A DNA stretch of 64,000 nucleotides from Christiangramia forsetii KT0803. GTDB taxonomy: Bacteria; Bacteroidota; Bacteroidia; Flavobacteriales; Flavobacteriaceae. The notes under the pieces were generated by a model. It did no database searches. It saw nothing but the letters and a program-made list of their open reading frames with translations, and was not told the origin of the DNA. Positions within the stretch are counted from its first letter, which is position 1; each line of letters begins with the position of its first letter. The stretch covers positions 1,736,001 to 1,800,000 of the forward strand of contig NC_008571.1 in the NCBI RefSeq assembly GCF_000060345.1, written 5' to 3'. Position numbers and translations under genes: made by a program. Positions 1 to 9,891 of this stretch are shown here, piece after piece.

Positions 1-1130
1 TCAGTATCTACCGCGATCCCGATATTCACATATTTCTTAAGGATCATTTCCTCGTTTTCCATGTCGATACTGGCGTTGAATTTAGGGAACTGTCTTAAAG
101 CGCTGGCCGATATCTTAGCGAGAATAGCAGTAATGGTAAGATTTCCATCAGCTTTTTCCTGAAGTTTCTCCATACGCTCTTCAATGTCTGAAATATCGGC
201 TTCGTCAAACTGAAATACATGCGGAATAGTGCTCCACGCCGCCGAAGTATTCTTTGCCGTCGCTTTCCTGATCCCCGAAATTGCTTTTCGTTCGGTTTCT
301 CCCCATTTGCTGAAATCCGGAAGCGATAGATCATTGGAAGTTTTTCCTTGCTGGCTATTACTTCCCTTATTATGAGCCTTCACATCTTCTTTGCTGATTC
401 TACCAGCTTCGCCGCTGCCTTTTACTTCACTAATATCAACACCAAGTTCCCGGGCAAATCTCCGAACCCCCGGCGCCGCCGCTACATCTTCCGTTCTCGA
501 AGTTTTTTCTTTTTCAGAATCTTTGGAATCATCTTTTTCAGAATCTTCGGAATCATCTTCCTGATCTTTTTTACTCTTTTTTCCTTTGGAATCCTTCTTA
601 TCTTCAGAGTCGTTATCCTGATCTTTTTTATTCTTTTTTGTTTCAGAATCCTCGCCATCTTCATCAGCAGCATCTTCTTCCTTATTTTCAGAAGCTTTTT
701 CTTTTTCTTCAGAACTGCCTGAATCCTCTTCTTCTGATGTGCTTTTTTTATCTTTTTTACTCTTATCCTCTTTTTCTTCTTCCTCAGAATTCTCTTTTTC
801 TGAATCCTCTTTTTCTGAATCCTCATCCTTTTCAGACTCGTTATCTTTCTCGCTCTCTTCCTCTTTATCTTCTTCAGGATCCTCCTCAGCGTCCCCTTCT
901 TCCAACTCCAGGATCACGTCACCCACTTCTACTTCATCCCCTTCACTTACCGAAATGGATTTTACAGTTCCCGCCTGCGGACTGGGAATTTCCACTGAAG
1001 CTTTATCTGATTCAACCGCGATGATCGACTGGTCTTTTTCTATGCTGTCTCCTTCTTTAACCAGCACTTCGGTCACGGTAGCCGATTCTACTCCTTCTGC
1101 GATCTGTGGGATCTTTATTTCTTTAGCCAT
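1..1130 (-). CDS. aceF: Pyruvate dehydrogenase E2, dihydrolipoamide acetyltransferase (partial, C-terminus beyond window)
   Basis: This is the acetyl-transferring core subunit of the pyruvate dehydrogenase complex, in the cytoplasm. Translated from the ATG at 1130, it begins with a lipoyl domain (residues about 1-78) with the lipoylation motif ESDKAS and Lys43. A very acidic linker rich in Asp, Glu, Lys and Ser covers about residues 85-213. A peripheral subunit-binding domain follows (APGVRRFARELGVD, GRISKEDV), then the start of the catalytic acyltransferase domain. The frame is open to base 1, so the catalytic His-containing end lies outside the window. It starts 24 bp after the E1 gene and is surely co-transcribed with it. 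The linker is unlike the Ala/Pro-rich linkers of enterobacterial E2 and is long. Identification is firm; only the length is unknown. Confidence 0.93.
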   Translation of the reverse strand, partial: MAKEIKIPQIAEGVESATVTEVLVKEGDSIEKDQSIIAVESDKASVEIPSPQAGTVKSISVSEGDEVEVGDVILELEEGDAEEDPEEDKEEESEKDNESEKDEDSEKEDSEKENSEEEEKEDKSKKDKKSTSEEEDSGSSEEKEKASENKEEDAADEDGEDSETKKNKKDQDNDSEDKKDSKGKKSKKDQEDDSEDSEKDDSKDSEKEKTSRTEDVAAAPGVRRFARELGVDISEVKGSGEAGRISKEDVKAHNKGSNSQQGKTSNDLSLPDFSKWGETERKAISGIRKATAKNTSAAWSTIPHVFQFDEADISDIEERMEKLQEKADGNLTITAILAKISASALRQFPKFNASIDMENEEMILKKYVNIGIAVDT

Positions 1131-1154
1131 GCTTTTATTTTTTAGTTGACGGAT

Positions 1155-3818
1155 TTATGAGGTCCTGGGATTTATTTTTTTAGGATCTATATTCAGCTTT
1201 TTCGCGGCTTCTTTTAAATCATTAGATTTTATCTCACCTTGTAGCGCAAACTCATATAAAACCGTATAAACAATATGCGCAGCGTTTACTTCAAAGAAAT
1301 TCCGTAATTCTTCCCGGGCATCGCTCCGGCCAAAACCATCGGTACCCAGCACCGTTAATTTCTGTGGAAAATATTTCGCCACCGCTTCCGGCAAAGCTTT
1401 TACATAATCTGTTGCTGCCAAAAAAACCCCTTTTTCATCCTTTAGACAATCTTCTATATAATTGGTTTCTTTATTCATCTGGGATTTAAGCCTGTTCTCC
1501 CGTTCTATATCCTGCGCATTATCATATAAAGCTTTATAACTGGTCACACTCCATATATCGGTACGCACATTATAATCTTTTTCGAGGATCTCTGCTGCTT
1601 GCAGCACTTCTTTCATAATAGCACCACTTCCGAAGAGATGCGCTTTTTTCTTATATTTTTTCGAAGTTTTCTGAAAGCGATACATTCCACTTAATAATCC
1701 TTCTTCGCTGCCTTTGGGCATTTTTGGCATCGCATAAGTATCGTTACCCACAGTCATATAATAGAAGTAATTCTTTTTTTCGGTGTACATCTCCTTAATG
1801 CCTTCTTTTACGATGATGGCAACTTCATAGGCAAAGGCTGGGTCATAAGCTTTTAAATTTGGAAAAGCGAGGGCATATAAATGGCTGTTTCCATCCTGGT
1901 GTTGTAAGCCTTCTCCCGGCAGACTTGTTCTTCCGGAAATTCCGCCAATTAAAAAACCTTTCGCTCCGGCATCGGCGGCGGCCCAAATAAGATCTGCCGT
2001 ACGCTGAAATCCGAACATGGAATAGAAAAAATAGAAAGGGATCATATTTAGCCCCTGGTTGATGTAAGCGGTACCGGCGGCAATAAATTCACTGGTACAA
2101 CCGGCCTCAGTGATACCTTCTTCCAGGATCACCCCTTCTTTGGATTCTTTATAATAGAGCAGGCTGTCTTTATCTACCGGTTCATATTTCTGGCCTCCTT
2201 CCGCATAGATCCCGGCCTGCTGAAATAAAGATTCCATTCCGAAAGTCCGGGATTCATCAGGAATTATTGGGACTATGTTTTTCCCCACATTATCATCTTT
2301 CAGTAATTTACTTAGCATTTGTACAAGCGCACTGGTGGTAGCCGCTTCGTCTTTTCCAGAACCTTCAAAAAATTTACTAAAAACCGAATCATCAGGCGCT
2401 TTTAAAACTTCACTTTTGTCTTCTCTCTTCGGAACAAAACCTCCAAGATCTTCTCGATGTTTCTTTAAATAATTAAGTTCTTCACTATCTTCTTCCGGCT
2501 TTATAAAAGGAATATCTTCCAAATCATCATCTGAAATAGGCACATTAAAATAATCCCGGAAATGTTTTAATCCGGCTTTATCCATTTTTTTGGTCTGGTG
2601 TGAAACATTGCTGGCTTCACCCGCATCCCCCTGCCCGTATCCTTTGATGGTCTGCGCCAAAATAACCGTAGGCTGACCTTTATGTTCCACTGCTTCTTTA
2701 TAGGCATTGTAGATCTTCACGGGATCATGTCCACCACGTCGTAATTCCTTTAATTCCTTATCTGATAGATTTTTAACCAGGTTTTTCAGGTCTTCATCAT
2801 CTTCAAATAAATGTTCCCTCATATAGGAACCCTCTTCAAAGGCATATTTTTGTAGTTCCCCATCCGGTATTTTATTCAGTTTCCGGATAAGCTTATGATT
2901 TTTGTCTTTGGAGAAAATAGGATCCCAGTCACTACTCCAAAGAACTTTGATCACGTTCCAGCCTGCTCCTTTAAAAACGCCTTCCAGCTCCTGAATGATC
3001 TTTTTATTTCCACGAACCGGCCCGTCGAGACGTTGCAAATTACAGTCAATCACGAAAATAAGGTTGTCCAGTTTATCCTGGGCGGCAATGCTAATGGCTC
3101 CACGAGATTCAGGTTCGTCCATTTCGCCATCCCCCAGAAAAGCCCAGACTTTCTGATTGTTTTCTTTTATAAGTCCTCGGTGTTCCAGGTATTTATTAAA
3201 ACGTGCCTGGAAAATGGCAGTTATGGAAGCCAGTCCCATTGATACTGTGGGATGATTCCAGAATTCAGGCATCAAACGTGGGTGTGGGTATGAAGTTATG
3301 CCTTTTTCAGATTTAATTTCCCTGCGGAAATTTTCCAGGTTTTCTTTATCTAACCTGCCTTCCAGGAATGCCCTTGCATAAACCCCGGGAGAAGCATGTC
3401 CCTGAAAATAAATATTATCACCACGTCCTTCATCAATTCCTTTAAAGAAATGATTAAAACCTACTTCCCATAAATTTGAAATAGAAGCATAGGTAGAAAT
3501 ATGCCCGCCAATGCCGGCGCTTTTTTTATTTGCTTTAGCTACCATGGCCATGGCATTCCAGCGGATCATCCCCATTAATTTTTCTTCAATTTCGAGATCT
3601 CCGGGATAAGCGATCTCATCCTGGGTGGCAATGGTATTAATGTAGGGGGAATTAATGTTTTTTTTTAGAGAGATACCGTTCTTTACCGCTTCAACTTTTA
3701 GCAAGTTCAGAAGATAATTAGCTCTTTCCGGAGATTCATTTTTTAATATCCACCTAAAGGATTCGAGCCATTCACGGTTTTCAGCTTCGATTTCATTTGA
3801 TTTTTCTTTTTCAGCCAT
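1155..3818 (-). CDS. aceE: Pyruvate dehydrogenase E1 component, homodimeric type
   Basis: This thiamine-diphosphate enzyme decarboxylates pyruvate and acetylates the lipoyl group of E2. The 887-residue product matches the usual length of homodimeric AceE. Visible family features are the thiamine-binding stretch GDGEMDEPES followed by the IFVIDCNLQRLDGPV region, and the GRTSLPGEGLQHQDG segment in the second half. The frame extends upstream to 3932, but I chose the ATG at 3818 because MAEKEKSNEIEAENREWL aligns with the normal AceE N-terminus and the extra 38 residues look like translated leader. The E2 gene follows 24 bp downstream; a dodecin gene lies upstream on the same strand. Confidence 0.95.
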   Translation of the reverse strand: MAEKEKSNEIEAENREWLESFRWILKNESPERANYLLNLLKVEAVKNGISLKKNINSPYINTIATQDEIAYPGDLEIEEKLMGMIRWNAMAMVAKANKKSAGIGGHISTYASISNLWEVGFNHFFKGIDEGRGDNIYFQGHASPGVYARAFLEGRLDKENLENFRREIKSEKGITSYPHPRLMPEFWNHPTVSMGLASITAIFQARFNKYLEHRGLIKENNQKVWAFLGDGEMDEPESRGAISIAAQDKLDNLIFVIDCNLQRLDGPVRGNKKIIQELEGVFKGAGWNVIKVLWSSDWDPIFSKDKNHKLIRKLNKIPDGELQKYAFEEGSYMREHLFEDDEDLKNLVKNLSDKELKELRRGGHDPVKIYNAYKEAVEHKGQPTVILAQTIKGYGQGDAGEASNVSHQTKKMDKAGLKHFRDYFNVPISDDDLEDIPFIKPEEDSEELNYLKKHREDLGGFVPKREDKSEVLKAPDDSVFSKFFEGSGKDEAATTSALVQMLSKLLKDDNVGKNIVPIIPDESRTFGMESLFQQAGIYAEGGQKYEPVDKDSLLYYKESKEGVILEEGITEAGCTSEFIAAGTAYINQGLNMIPFYFFYSMFGFQRTADLIWAAADAGAKGFLIGGISGRTSLPGEGLQHQDGNSHLYALAFPNLKAYDPAFAYEVAIIVKEGIKEMYTEKKNYFYYMTVGNDTYAMPKMPKGSEEGLLSGMYRFQKTSKKYKKKAHLFGSGAIMKEVLQAAEILEKDYNVRTDIWSVTSYKALYDNAQDIERENRLKSQMNKETNYIEDCLKDEKGVFLAATDYVKALPEAVAKYFPQKLTVLGTDGFGRSDAREELRNFFEVNAAHIVYTVLYEFALQGEIKSNDLKEAAKKLNIDPKKINPRTS

Positions 3819-3954
3819 GGGATATAAATATATTGCGAAGGTATTAAGGTGTTGTCGAGCAATAGAAAAGAATAGGATCGTCCAAAAAAGTTCCAAAGAT
3901 TCCTTCGAAGACTCTTTATCTTTTTTGGACAACCCATTCTAAGGTTACAGTATA

Positions 3955-4155
3955 TTATCCTATTGTAAAGGATATTTTAGCAGTTACCCCATAAGATACG
4001 AGATTTCCATTCTCCACTTTTGCGTTCATATCTTTAACATAAACAGATTTAATATTTTTAACCGTTTTAGCCGCCTCACTTACTGCCTTTTTAGTAGCAG
4101 CTTCAAAACTCTCATCAGAAGTTGCAAGAACTTCAATCACTTTTATAATACTCAT
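3955..4155 (-). CDS. Dodecin family flavin-binding protein
   Basis: A 66-residue protein with the full dodecin pattern: an N-terminal beta strand (MSIIKVIEVLATS), a helix with SFEAATKKAVSEA, and two strands ending in YGVTAKISFTIG. Dodecins assemble into hollow dodecamers that store or buffer flavins in the cytoplasm. It lies 137 bp upstream of aceE on the same strand, so it may share the transcript, although the spacing also allows a separate promoter for aceE. The length is typical of the family and nothing is missing. Confidence 0.9.
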   Translation of the reverse strand: MSIIKVIEVLATSDESFEAATKKAVSEAAKTVKNIKSVYVKDMNAKVENGNLVSYGVTAKISFTIG

Positions 4156-4904
4156 AATTTTAAATTTTTGAGATTAAATATTTGGTTTAAACCTTAAATT
4201 AGAAATTAAATAAAGGCGGCTCTAATGATTAACAAAAGATTGTAAACGAATATAAAAGCTACGTTAAATTCTGGATCAATAATCTACAGACCAAATTTTA
4301 TTGAGAAGGATGGTTTACAACTTCAATAAATAGATTAGCATTCCTTTTTAATTTAAGGAGGTGGCATATAAGTGGAAGCAGTTGGCTTTTAGGTTTTTAT
4401 TTGAGAGAAAAATTAGCGAAGAACTTTCGGGAATAGGACTGGAAAATTTGGTGGAAAGGTAACAAAAAGCTATGGTGGAGGTTGGTCTGCATTATGGAAA
4501 GACAGTCCCAATCATATGAAAAAACTGAAAAACGAATAGTTATGTTAAATATTCTAAATAATAACATATCTAAAGTATTTTGTTAGTTTTTGTAGCTAAA
4601 TAGTTAAGCCTGGGATCTATCTATGAATATATTTGCTTTCGAGTTTTTTTTAGACGAAAACCTCACTTTTTATAGGTTTAATGTGAATATAGGTTCGGGA
4701 ATTTTTCAAATTGGGGATTGTTAACAGGAACGGACTATTTCACATTGAATCTATACAAAATTACAAGATGAAATTTTTTGGCTTTTTTACATAAACATAT
4801 TCACGATATTTAAGTTTCTATAATAATTTAATAATTGTTTAAACTTCCTTAAATTCCCTTGCTCGAAATGCCGGATTTTTATGTTCCAGGCTTATTCGTT
4901 TTAA
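4156..4904. other. Gene-free intergenic region between dodecin and chemosensory kinase genes
   Basis: About 750 bp of AT-rich DNA separates the divergent dodecin and CheB/CheR-kinase genes, so it must carry both promoters. One open stretch at about 4420-4543 could encode a short peptide ending in SPNHMKKLKNE, but it has no ATG or convincing ribosome binding site. I see no RNA gene or strong hairpin. Confidence 0.5.
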
Positions 4905-4916
4905 TTGGATAAATTA

Positions 4917-7900
4917 ATGAAACAAGACAACCAACCAAACCAGACCAATAAACCTAAAGAAACGTCCAAACAATTCTGCGTCGTGGGCATTGGTGCCTCT
5001 GCCGGTGGCCTGGAGGCTTTTAATACTTTTATCGAAGCCCTGCCTGAAGATTCTGGGATGGCGTTCATACTTGTACAACACCTGGATCCTGAACATCAAA
5101 GCCAGTTGCCTGAAATTTTACAAAGGAATACGAAAATTCCGGTAAAAGAGATCAGGGACAAGATGGAGGTAAAACCCAACCATATTTATGTGATCCCAAG
5201 TAATAAAACTTTAAGCTTTCAGAATAAGGAGATGGTTTTAAAGGCTCGTGATAAACGCAACGACCTTTCTCCTTACCAGCCCATTAATTCGTTTCTCACT
5301 TCGCTTGCAAAGATATATGGCTCCTATGCTATTGGTGTAATCCTATCTGGCACAGGTTCTGACGGAACGAAAGGTTTAAAAGCTATAAAAGATCATGGAG
5401 GAATAACTTTTGCCCAAGATAAAAAATCTGCAGCCTACCCGGCGATGCCTGAAAATGCTGCGGAAGCAGATGTGGTAGATTTTATAATGTCCCCAGGTAA
5501 AATTCCCGGTAAAATCCTGGATGTTGCAAAAACTATCAATAAAGTTGAATTTAATACTCACCAGGGAGAAGAGTTGATTTCGGATCAGGATTCAGAAATA
5601 AAAAAGAAGACCACAAAGGATGCGAAGAAGCCGGTTAAGAAAGAAAAAGAGTCTTCCAGTAGTAAAAAAGAATCAGAAATATTTCAGCAAATACTGGCAT
5701 TATTACGAATACGAAAAGAAATAGACTTTACCTATTATAAGCAAACAACCATCCGCAGAAGAATTCTGCGTAGAGTAGCTTTGACCAATAAGCAAACTCT
5801 TACAGAATATCTTCAGTATCTAAGAAATACTGCCAAAGAGCAGGATTTATTATACCAGGATTTACTAATTCCGGTGACTAATTTTTTCAGGGATCAGGAA
5901 ATTTTTAAAAACCTGTCCAGCAGTGTTTTTCCGAAGATCTTAGAGAATAAAAATACAGATAAAACTATAAGAGTCTGGATTGCGGGTTGTAGTACCGGGG
6001 AAGAGGTGTATAGCATTGCGATCTCTCTTTTGGAATACTTAAAAAGCCAAAAAGAAGGAACACAAAATTATAAAATTCAAATATTCGGGACAGATATTAA
6101 TGAAATTGCCATTTCTAAAGCACGAAGAGGAATTTATAAAGCGAATGAAGTTGAAGGGATTTCCAATGAAATACTTGAAACTTATTTCACTAAAACCGAT
6201 GGCAGCTATCATGTACATAAAGATTTAAGAGAACTATGCGTATTCTCCCTGCACAATTTTTTAAAAGATCCACCCTTTGGGAAAATGGATTTTATGAGTT
6301 GTAGGAATGTTTTAATTTATCTGCAACCGTACCTTCAAAAGAAAGCCCTTATTAATTTTCACTATGCCCTAAATCCGGGCGGATTATTATTACTAGGGAA
6401 ATCCGAGACCATTAGTAGCGCTTCAGAATTCTTTACAGTGGCCGAAAGGGATGATAAATTATTTTCTAGAAAAGATAAAACAAGTAGGTACAAGCCGTCA
6501 CCAAGTAATGCGCCATCTGAGGAAGATTTGGAATCTCATAGCGAACCACCTTCTGAAAATAAAAAAACTAATTTTCAAAAGTCTGCAGATGATCTTATCC
6601 TGAGAAAATACAGTCCTTCCGGAGTAGTTGTAAATGAAGCTATGGATATTGTTTATTTTAGAGGCAATACCAGTAAATTCCTGGAACAATATTCCGGAAA
6701 GCCAACTCATAATCTGCTGAAAATGGCAAAAATGGGATTGTCTTTTGAGTTAAGGAATATCCTGCATAAAGTAAAAAAAGAATTAACCGATGAGATGAGT
6801 AACAATCCATCAGTTATCAAAAAAAATATTCCGGTAGAGACCAATGGCCAGCAATTTATTGTTTCTCTAGAAGCGATGCTTTTGCCTAATCTGGTAGAGC
6901 CTTATTACTTAATTCTTTTTCATGACGATGGTTTTGAACTGGAAGCAAGCCAGACCATAAAATCTACTGAAAACTCTAAAGACGCCCGTATTCACCAGCT
7001 GGAGCAGGAACTTTCCCATGCCCGCGAAGATATGCGGAGTATAACCGAAGACCAGGAAGCAACAAACGAGGAATTACAAAGTGCCAATGAAGAGTTGCAA
7101 AGTAGTAAAGAAGAATTGCAAAGTTTAAATGAAGAATTAGAAACCAGTAAAGAGGAACTGCAGAGTACCAATGAAGAATTGATTACATTAAATGATGAGC
7201 TGGTAAATAATAACAAGCGATTAACGGTCTCTAAAAATTATTCCCAAGATATCGTTTCAACCCTTAGAGAACCACTGGTAGTATTGGACAAAAGCTTGAA
7301 TGTAAAATCGGCAAATGCTGCATTTTATAAAAAGTTCCACTTAGATGAATCTGAGATTGAAGGTAAAGCAATATTTGATCTGGAAAATAAAGGATGGAAT
7401 ATTCCGGAATTAAAGAATTTACTAAGAGAAATTCTTCCGAAGCATTCCAGTTTTTACGATCATGAGATCACCCATGATTTTCCGGGACTTGGCCAGCGGA
7501 CCATGTTGCTTAATGGACGGGAAATTATCAGAGAAGAAGGTGGTGAAAAGTTGATATTATTGGTATTTGGTGATATTACTGATAAAAGATTGATCGAAAA
7601 GAACCTTGAAAAAAGTGAAATTAAATTCAAATTACTAGTAGATTCAATTTCCCAGTTAATCTGGATTTCAAACGCAGAAGGAAATATCGAGTTTTTTAAT
7701 CCGCAATGGCAACATTATACGGGTATCAATTCCGGAGAATCTATTAAAGATGGGATGTGGGAAGAAGCAATTCATCCAGATGACCTTAAAGAATTTAAAG
7801 ATCAATTTAATAAATGTATAGATACCGGTAAATCGTTTACCAAAGAAACAAGGCTGGAATTGAAAGAGGGAAATTATAACTGGTACCTGGCCAAAGCCAT

Positions 7901-9074
7901 GCCTTACTATAATCCTGATGGGGAAATTATGAAGTGGTTTGGTTCTTTTACAAATATTGAAGTTCAAAAACAGGCTGAAGCGACTTTAAGAAAGAGTGAG
8001 GAACATTTTAGGCAACTGGCAGAGCTTATTCCAGATAAAATTACCAAAGCAAATGCCGAAGGAGAGGTAACATATTATAACCAAAGCTGGCTAAATTATA
8101 CGGGCTTAACTCGTGATGAATTAAAAGAAACGAGCTTAAATGGATTCCTTCATCCTAAAGAAAAATGGGAGATAAAGAAAAAATGGAAAAAATCTGTAGA
8201 TTCTGGTGATGCATTTGAAATGGAAATTCAAATCTTAAATAAAAGTGGAGATTATTGCTGGCACCTGGTTCGTTCTATTCCGGTAAAAGACGAAAAAGAA
8301 CAGATAAAATTCTGGATAGGTACAACTACAGAAATACAGAAACTAAAGGAAGAAGAAAAGAGAAAGGAAGATTTCTTAAAAATGGTAAGCCATGAACTTA
8401 AGACGCCGGTTACTTCAATTAAGGGATACACCCAGTTACTGTTGGATATGTTAATGGCCAGTACCGAAATTAATTTAGATTCTATTCCCTTAAAACCTTC
8501 TTTAGAAAGAATAGACAGCCAGGTGTCTCGTTTGACCCGGCTTATTGCAGAAATACTTGATTTATCTCGTATTGAAGGTGATAAGATGGTACTACATAAA
8601 AAAGCTTTTAATCTAAATGATCTGATTGATGAATCTATCCAGGATATTAAATACTCCAGCAGAGAATCTAATATAGATATAGATCACGAGGGTAGTTTTG
8701 AGGTGTGTGGCGATATGGATAGGATTGGCCAGGTACTCATTAATTTTATTACCAATGCGATTAAGTATTCACCCGATGATAAGAATATAGAAGTACGTGT
8801 TTTTGAGTCTGGTAATAACAAAGTTTCTGTAAGTGTGAAGGATCATGGTATTGGGATTGACCAAAAGCATCTAAAGAACATCTTTAAAAGATTTTATCGT
8901 GTAAGTCAAAAAAATGATGAAACCTATTCTGGTTTTGGTATTGGTTTATTTCTGGCAAAGGAAATAATTGAACGACACCGTGGAAATGTAGCTGTGAAAA
9001 GCAATAAAGGCGAAGGCTCTGAATTTATATTTACTATACCAACGATAACTAAAAGTAAATCAACAAAAAAGTGA
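4917..9074 (+). CDS. CheB-CheR-PAS-histidine kinase fusion protein
   Basis: A soluble multidomain sensor of about 1385 residues. In order: a CheB methylesterase domain (residues about 18-205, with the GASAGG serine at Ser28, VQHLDPEH and SGTGSDG), a charged linker, a CheR methyltransferase domain (about 250-525, with the SAM-binding GCSTGEEVYS), a PAS-like region, a heptad coiled coil made of NEELQS/KEELQS units (about 715-765), two or three PAS/PAC domains, HisKA with phospho-accepting His1159 in SHELKTP, and HATPase_c. No transmembrane segment is visible. This architecture is known in Bacteroidota and proteobacteria but its targets are poorly known; no chemotaxis receptor or flagellar gene is nearby. 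The frame allows a TTG start at 4905; I prefer the ATG at 4917. It overlaps or abuts the following response regulator gene. Confidence 0.9.
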   Translation: MKQDNQPNQTNKPKETSKQFCVVGIGASAGGLEAFNTFIEALPEDSGMAFILVQHLDPEHQSQLPEILQRNTKIPVKEIRDKMEVKPNHIYVIPSNKTLSFQNKEMVLKARDKRNDLSPYQPINSFLTSLAKIYGSYAIGVILSGTGSDGTKGLKAIKDHGGITFAQDKKSAAYPAMPENAAEADVVDFIMSPGKIPGKILDVAKTINKVEFNTHQGEELISDQDSEIKKKTTKDAKKPVKKEKESSSSKKESEIFQQILALLRIRKEIDFTYYKQTTIRRRILRRVALTNKQTLTEYLQYLRNTAKEQDLLYQDLLIPVTNFFRDQEIFKNLSSSVFPKILENKNTDKTIRVWIAGCSTGEEVYSIAISLLEYLKSQKEGTQNYKIQIFGTDINEIAISKARRGIYKANEVEGISNEILETYFTKTDGSYHVHKDLRELCVFSLHNFLKDPPFGKMDFMSCRNVLIYLQPYLQKKALINFHYALNPGGLLLLGKSETISSASEFFTVAERDDKLFSRKDKTSRYKPSPSNAPSEEDLESHSEPPSENKKTNFQKSADDLILRKYSPSGVVVNEAMDIVYFRGNTSKFLEQYSGKPTHNLLKMAKMGLSFELRNILHKVKKELTDEMSNNPSVIKKNIPVETNGQQFIVSLEAMLLPNLVEPYYLILFHDDGFELEASQTIKSTENSKDARIHQLEQELSHAREDMRSITEDQEATNEELQSANEELQSSKEELQSLNEELETSKEELQSTNEELITLNDELVNNNKRLTVSKNYSQDIVSTLREPLVVLDKSLNVKSANAAFYKKFHLDESEIEGKAIFDLENKGWNIPELKNLLREILPKHSSFYDHEITHDFPGLGQRTMLLNGREIIREEGGEKLILLVFGDITDKRLIEKNLEKSEIKFKLLVDSISQLIWISNAEGNIEFFNPQWQHYTGINSGESIKDGMWEEAIHPDDLKEFKDQFNKCIDTGKSFTKETRLELKEGNYNWYLAKAMPYYNPDGEIMKWFGSFTNIEVQKQAEATLRKSEEHFRQLAELIPDKITKANAEGEVTYYNQSWLNYTGLTRDELKETSLNGFLHPKEKWEIKKKWKKSVDSGDAFEMEIQILNKSGDYCWHLVRSIPVKDEKEQIKFWIGTTTEIQKLKEEEKRKEDFLKMVSHELKTPVTSIKGYTQLLLDMLMASTEINLDSIPLKPSLERIDSQVSRLTRLIAEILDLSRIEGDKMVLHKKAFNLNDLIDESIQDIKYSSRESNIDIDHEGSFEVCGDMDRIGQVLINFITNAIKYSPDDKNIEVRVFESGNNKVSVSVKDHGIGIDQKHLKNIFKRFYRVSQKNDETYSGFGIGLFLAKEIIERHRGNVAVKSNKGEGSEFIFTIPTITKSKSTKK

Positions 9075-9076
9075 AA

Positions 9077-9445
9077 ATGCGTAAAGTTTTAGTGATTGAG
9101 GATGATCGGGTGATAAGGGAAATGCTAAGACTAATACTAGAATTTAATAAATATAAAGTATTTGTGTCTGAAAAAGCGAAAGATGTCTTAAACATAGTTC
9201 ATCAAAAGAAAATTGATGTGATACTTCTGGATCATTTTCTTTTTGGGATTAGTGGTATAGAGGTGTGTAAAGAATTAAAGGGAAACGAATCTACCAGTAG
9301 AATTCCTATTCTAATGATGTCTGCTCTTCCTGAAGTTGAAGAGAATTGTTTACAAGCGGGGGCGTCGGCTTTCCTTGAAAAACCTTTTGAGAAAAATATA
9401 TTGCTTTCAAAAATTGAAAAGATTTTAAATTCAGCGCTCGCTTAA
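9077..9445 (+). CDS. Single-domain response regulator (CheY-like)
   Basis: A stand-alone receiver domain of 122 residues. It has the acidic pair in VIEDD, the phospho-accepting Asp in ILLDHF, the conserved Ser/Thr switch position in MMSA and the conserved Lys in EKPFE. There is no output domain. A GTG at 9071 would overlap the stop of the kinase gene by four bases (GTGA), which would couple translation; the ATG at 9077 is the better match to the family N-terminus. It is almost certainly a phospho-partner of the kinase just upstream. Confidence 0.88.
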   Translation: MRKVLVIEDDRVIREMLRLILEFNKYKVFVSEKAKDVLNIVHQKKIDVILLDHFLFGISGIEVCKELKGNESTSRIPILMMSALPEVEENCLQAGASAFLEKPFEKNILLSKIEKILNSALA

Positions 9446-9510
9446 AAAATAGTGGTATTGTATATAAATTGACTATAAAATCTATTACCAACTAAAATCA
9501 ATCTGTAGAA

Positions 9511-9891
9511 ATGTATAAAATACTTATTGTAGAAGATGATCATAACCTTGGCCTTATGATAAAGGATATACTCGAATTTAAAGGTTATGATATTATACTC
9601 TCTAAAAAGCCGGAAGTGACAATTGATATACTTACAGATGAAGATATTGATATGGTATTAATGGATAAGCTAATGTCTGGTATAGATGGGACAGATATAT
9701 GTACTCAAATCAGAAAAACCGAAGAGGTTTACAATACTCCTATTCTCATGATGTCTGCACTTCCAGATGTTGAAGAAGAGTGTAAGGCTGCGGGAGCTAC
9801 AGATTTTATTTATAAACCTTTTGAAATTAAATTATTACAGGAGAAAGTAAAAAACATCCTGGAAATAAGTAAGGATATTCCTCAAAGCTAA
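9511..9891 (+). CDS. Single-domain response regulator (CheY-like), second copy
   Basis: A 126-residue receiver domain with VEDDH, the phospho-accepting Asp in VLMDKL, MMSAL and the conserved Lys in IYKPFE. It resembles the preceding regulator closely (shared PILMMSALP core, CxxAGA segment), so the pair probably arose by duplication. It lies 65 bp downstream in the same direction and so is likely part of the same transcript. With no output domain it probably acts in a phosphorelay or by protein binding. Confidence 0.88.
   Translation: MYKILIVEDDHNLGLMIKDILEFKGYDIILSKKPEVTIDILTDEDIDMVLMDKLMSGIDGTDICTQIRKTEEVYNTPILMMSALPDVEEECKAAGATDFIYKPFEIKLLQEKVKNILEISKDIPQS

Noticed and set aside
348-1149. 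Plus-strand open frames rich in Phe, Ser and Leu opposite the E2 gene
   Set aside because: They are antisense shadows of the acidic low-complexity linker of E2; codon bias and composition are those of the reverse strand.
4420-4543. Short open stretch ending in SPNHMKKLKNE before the CheB/CheR kinase
   Set aside because: No ATG, no ribosome binding site and too short to recognise; could be a gene remnant but cannot be supported.
6992-7216. Minus-strand frame rich in Ser/Leu repeats
   Set aside because: Antisense shadow of the NEELQS coiled-coil repeats in the kinase gene.
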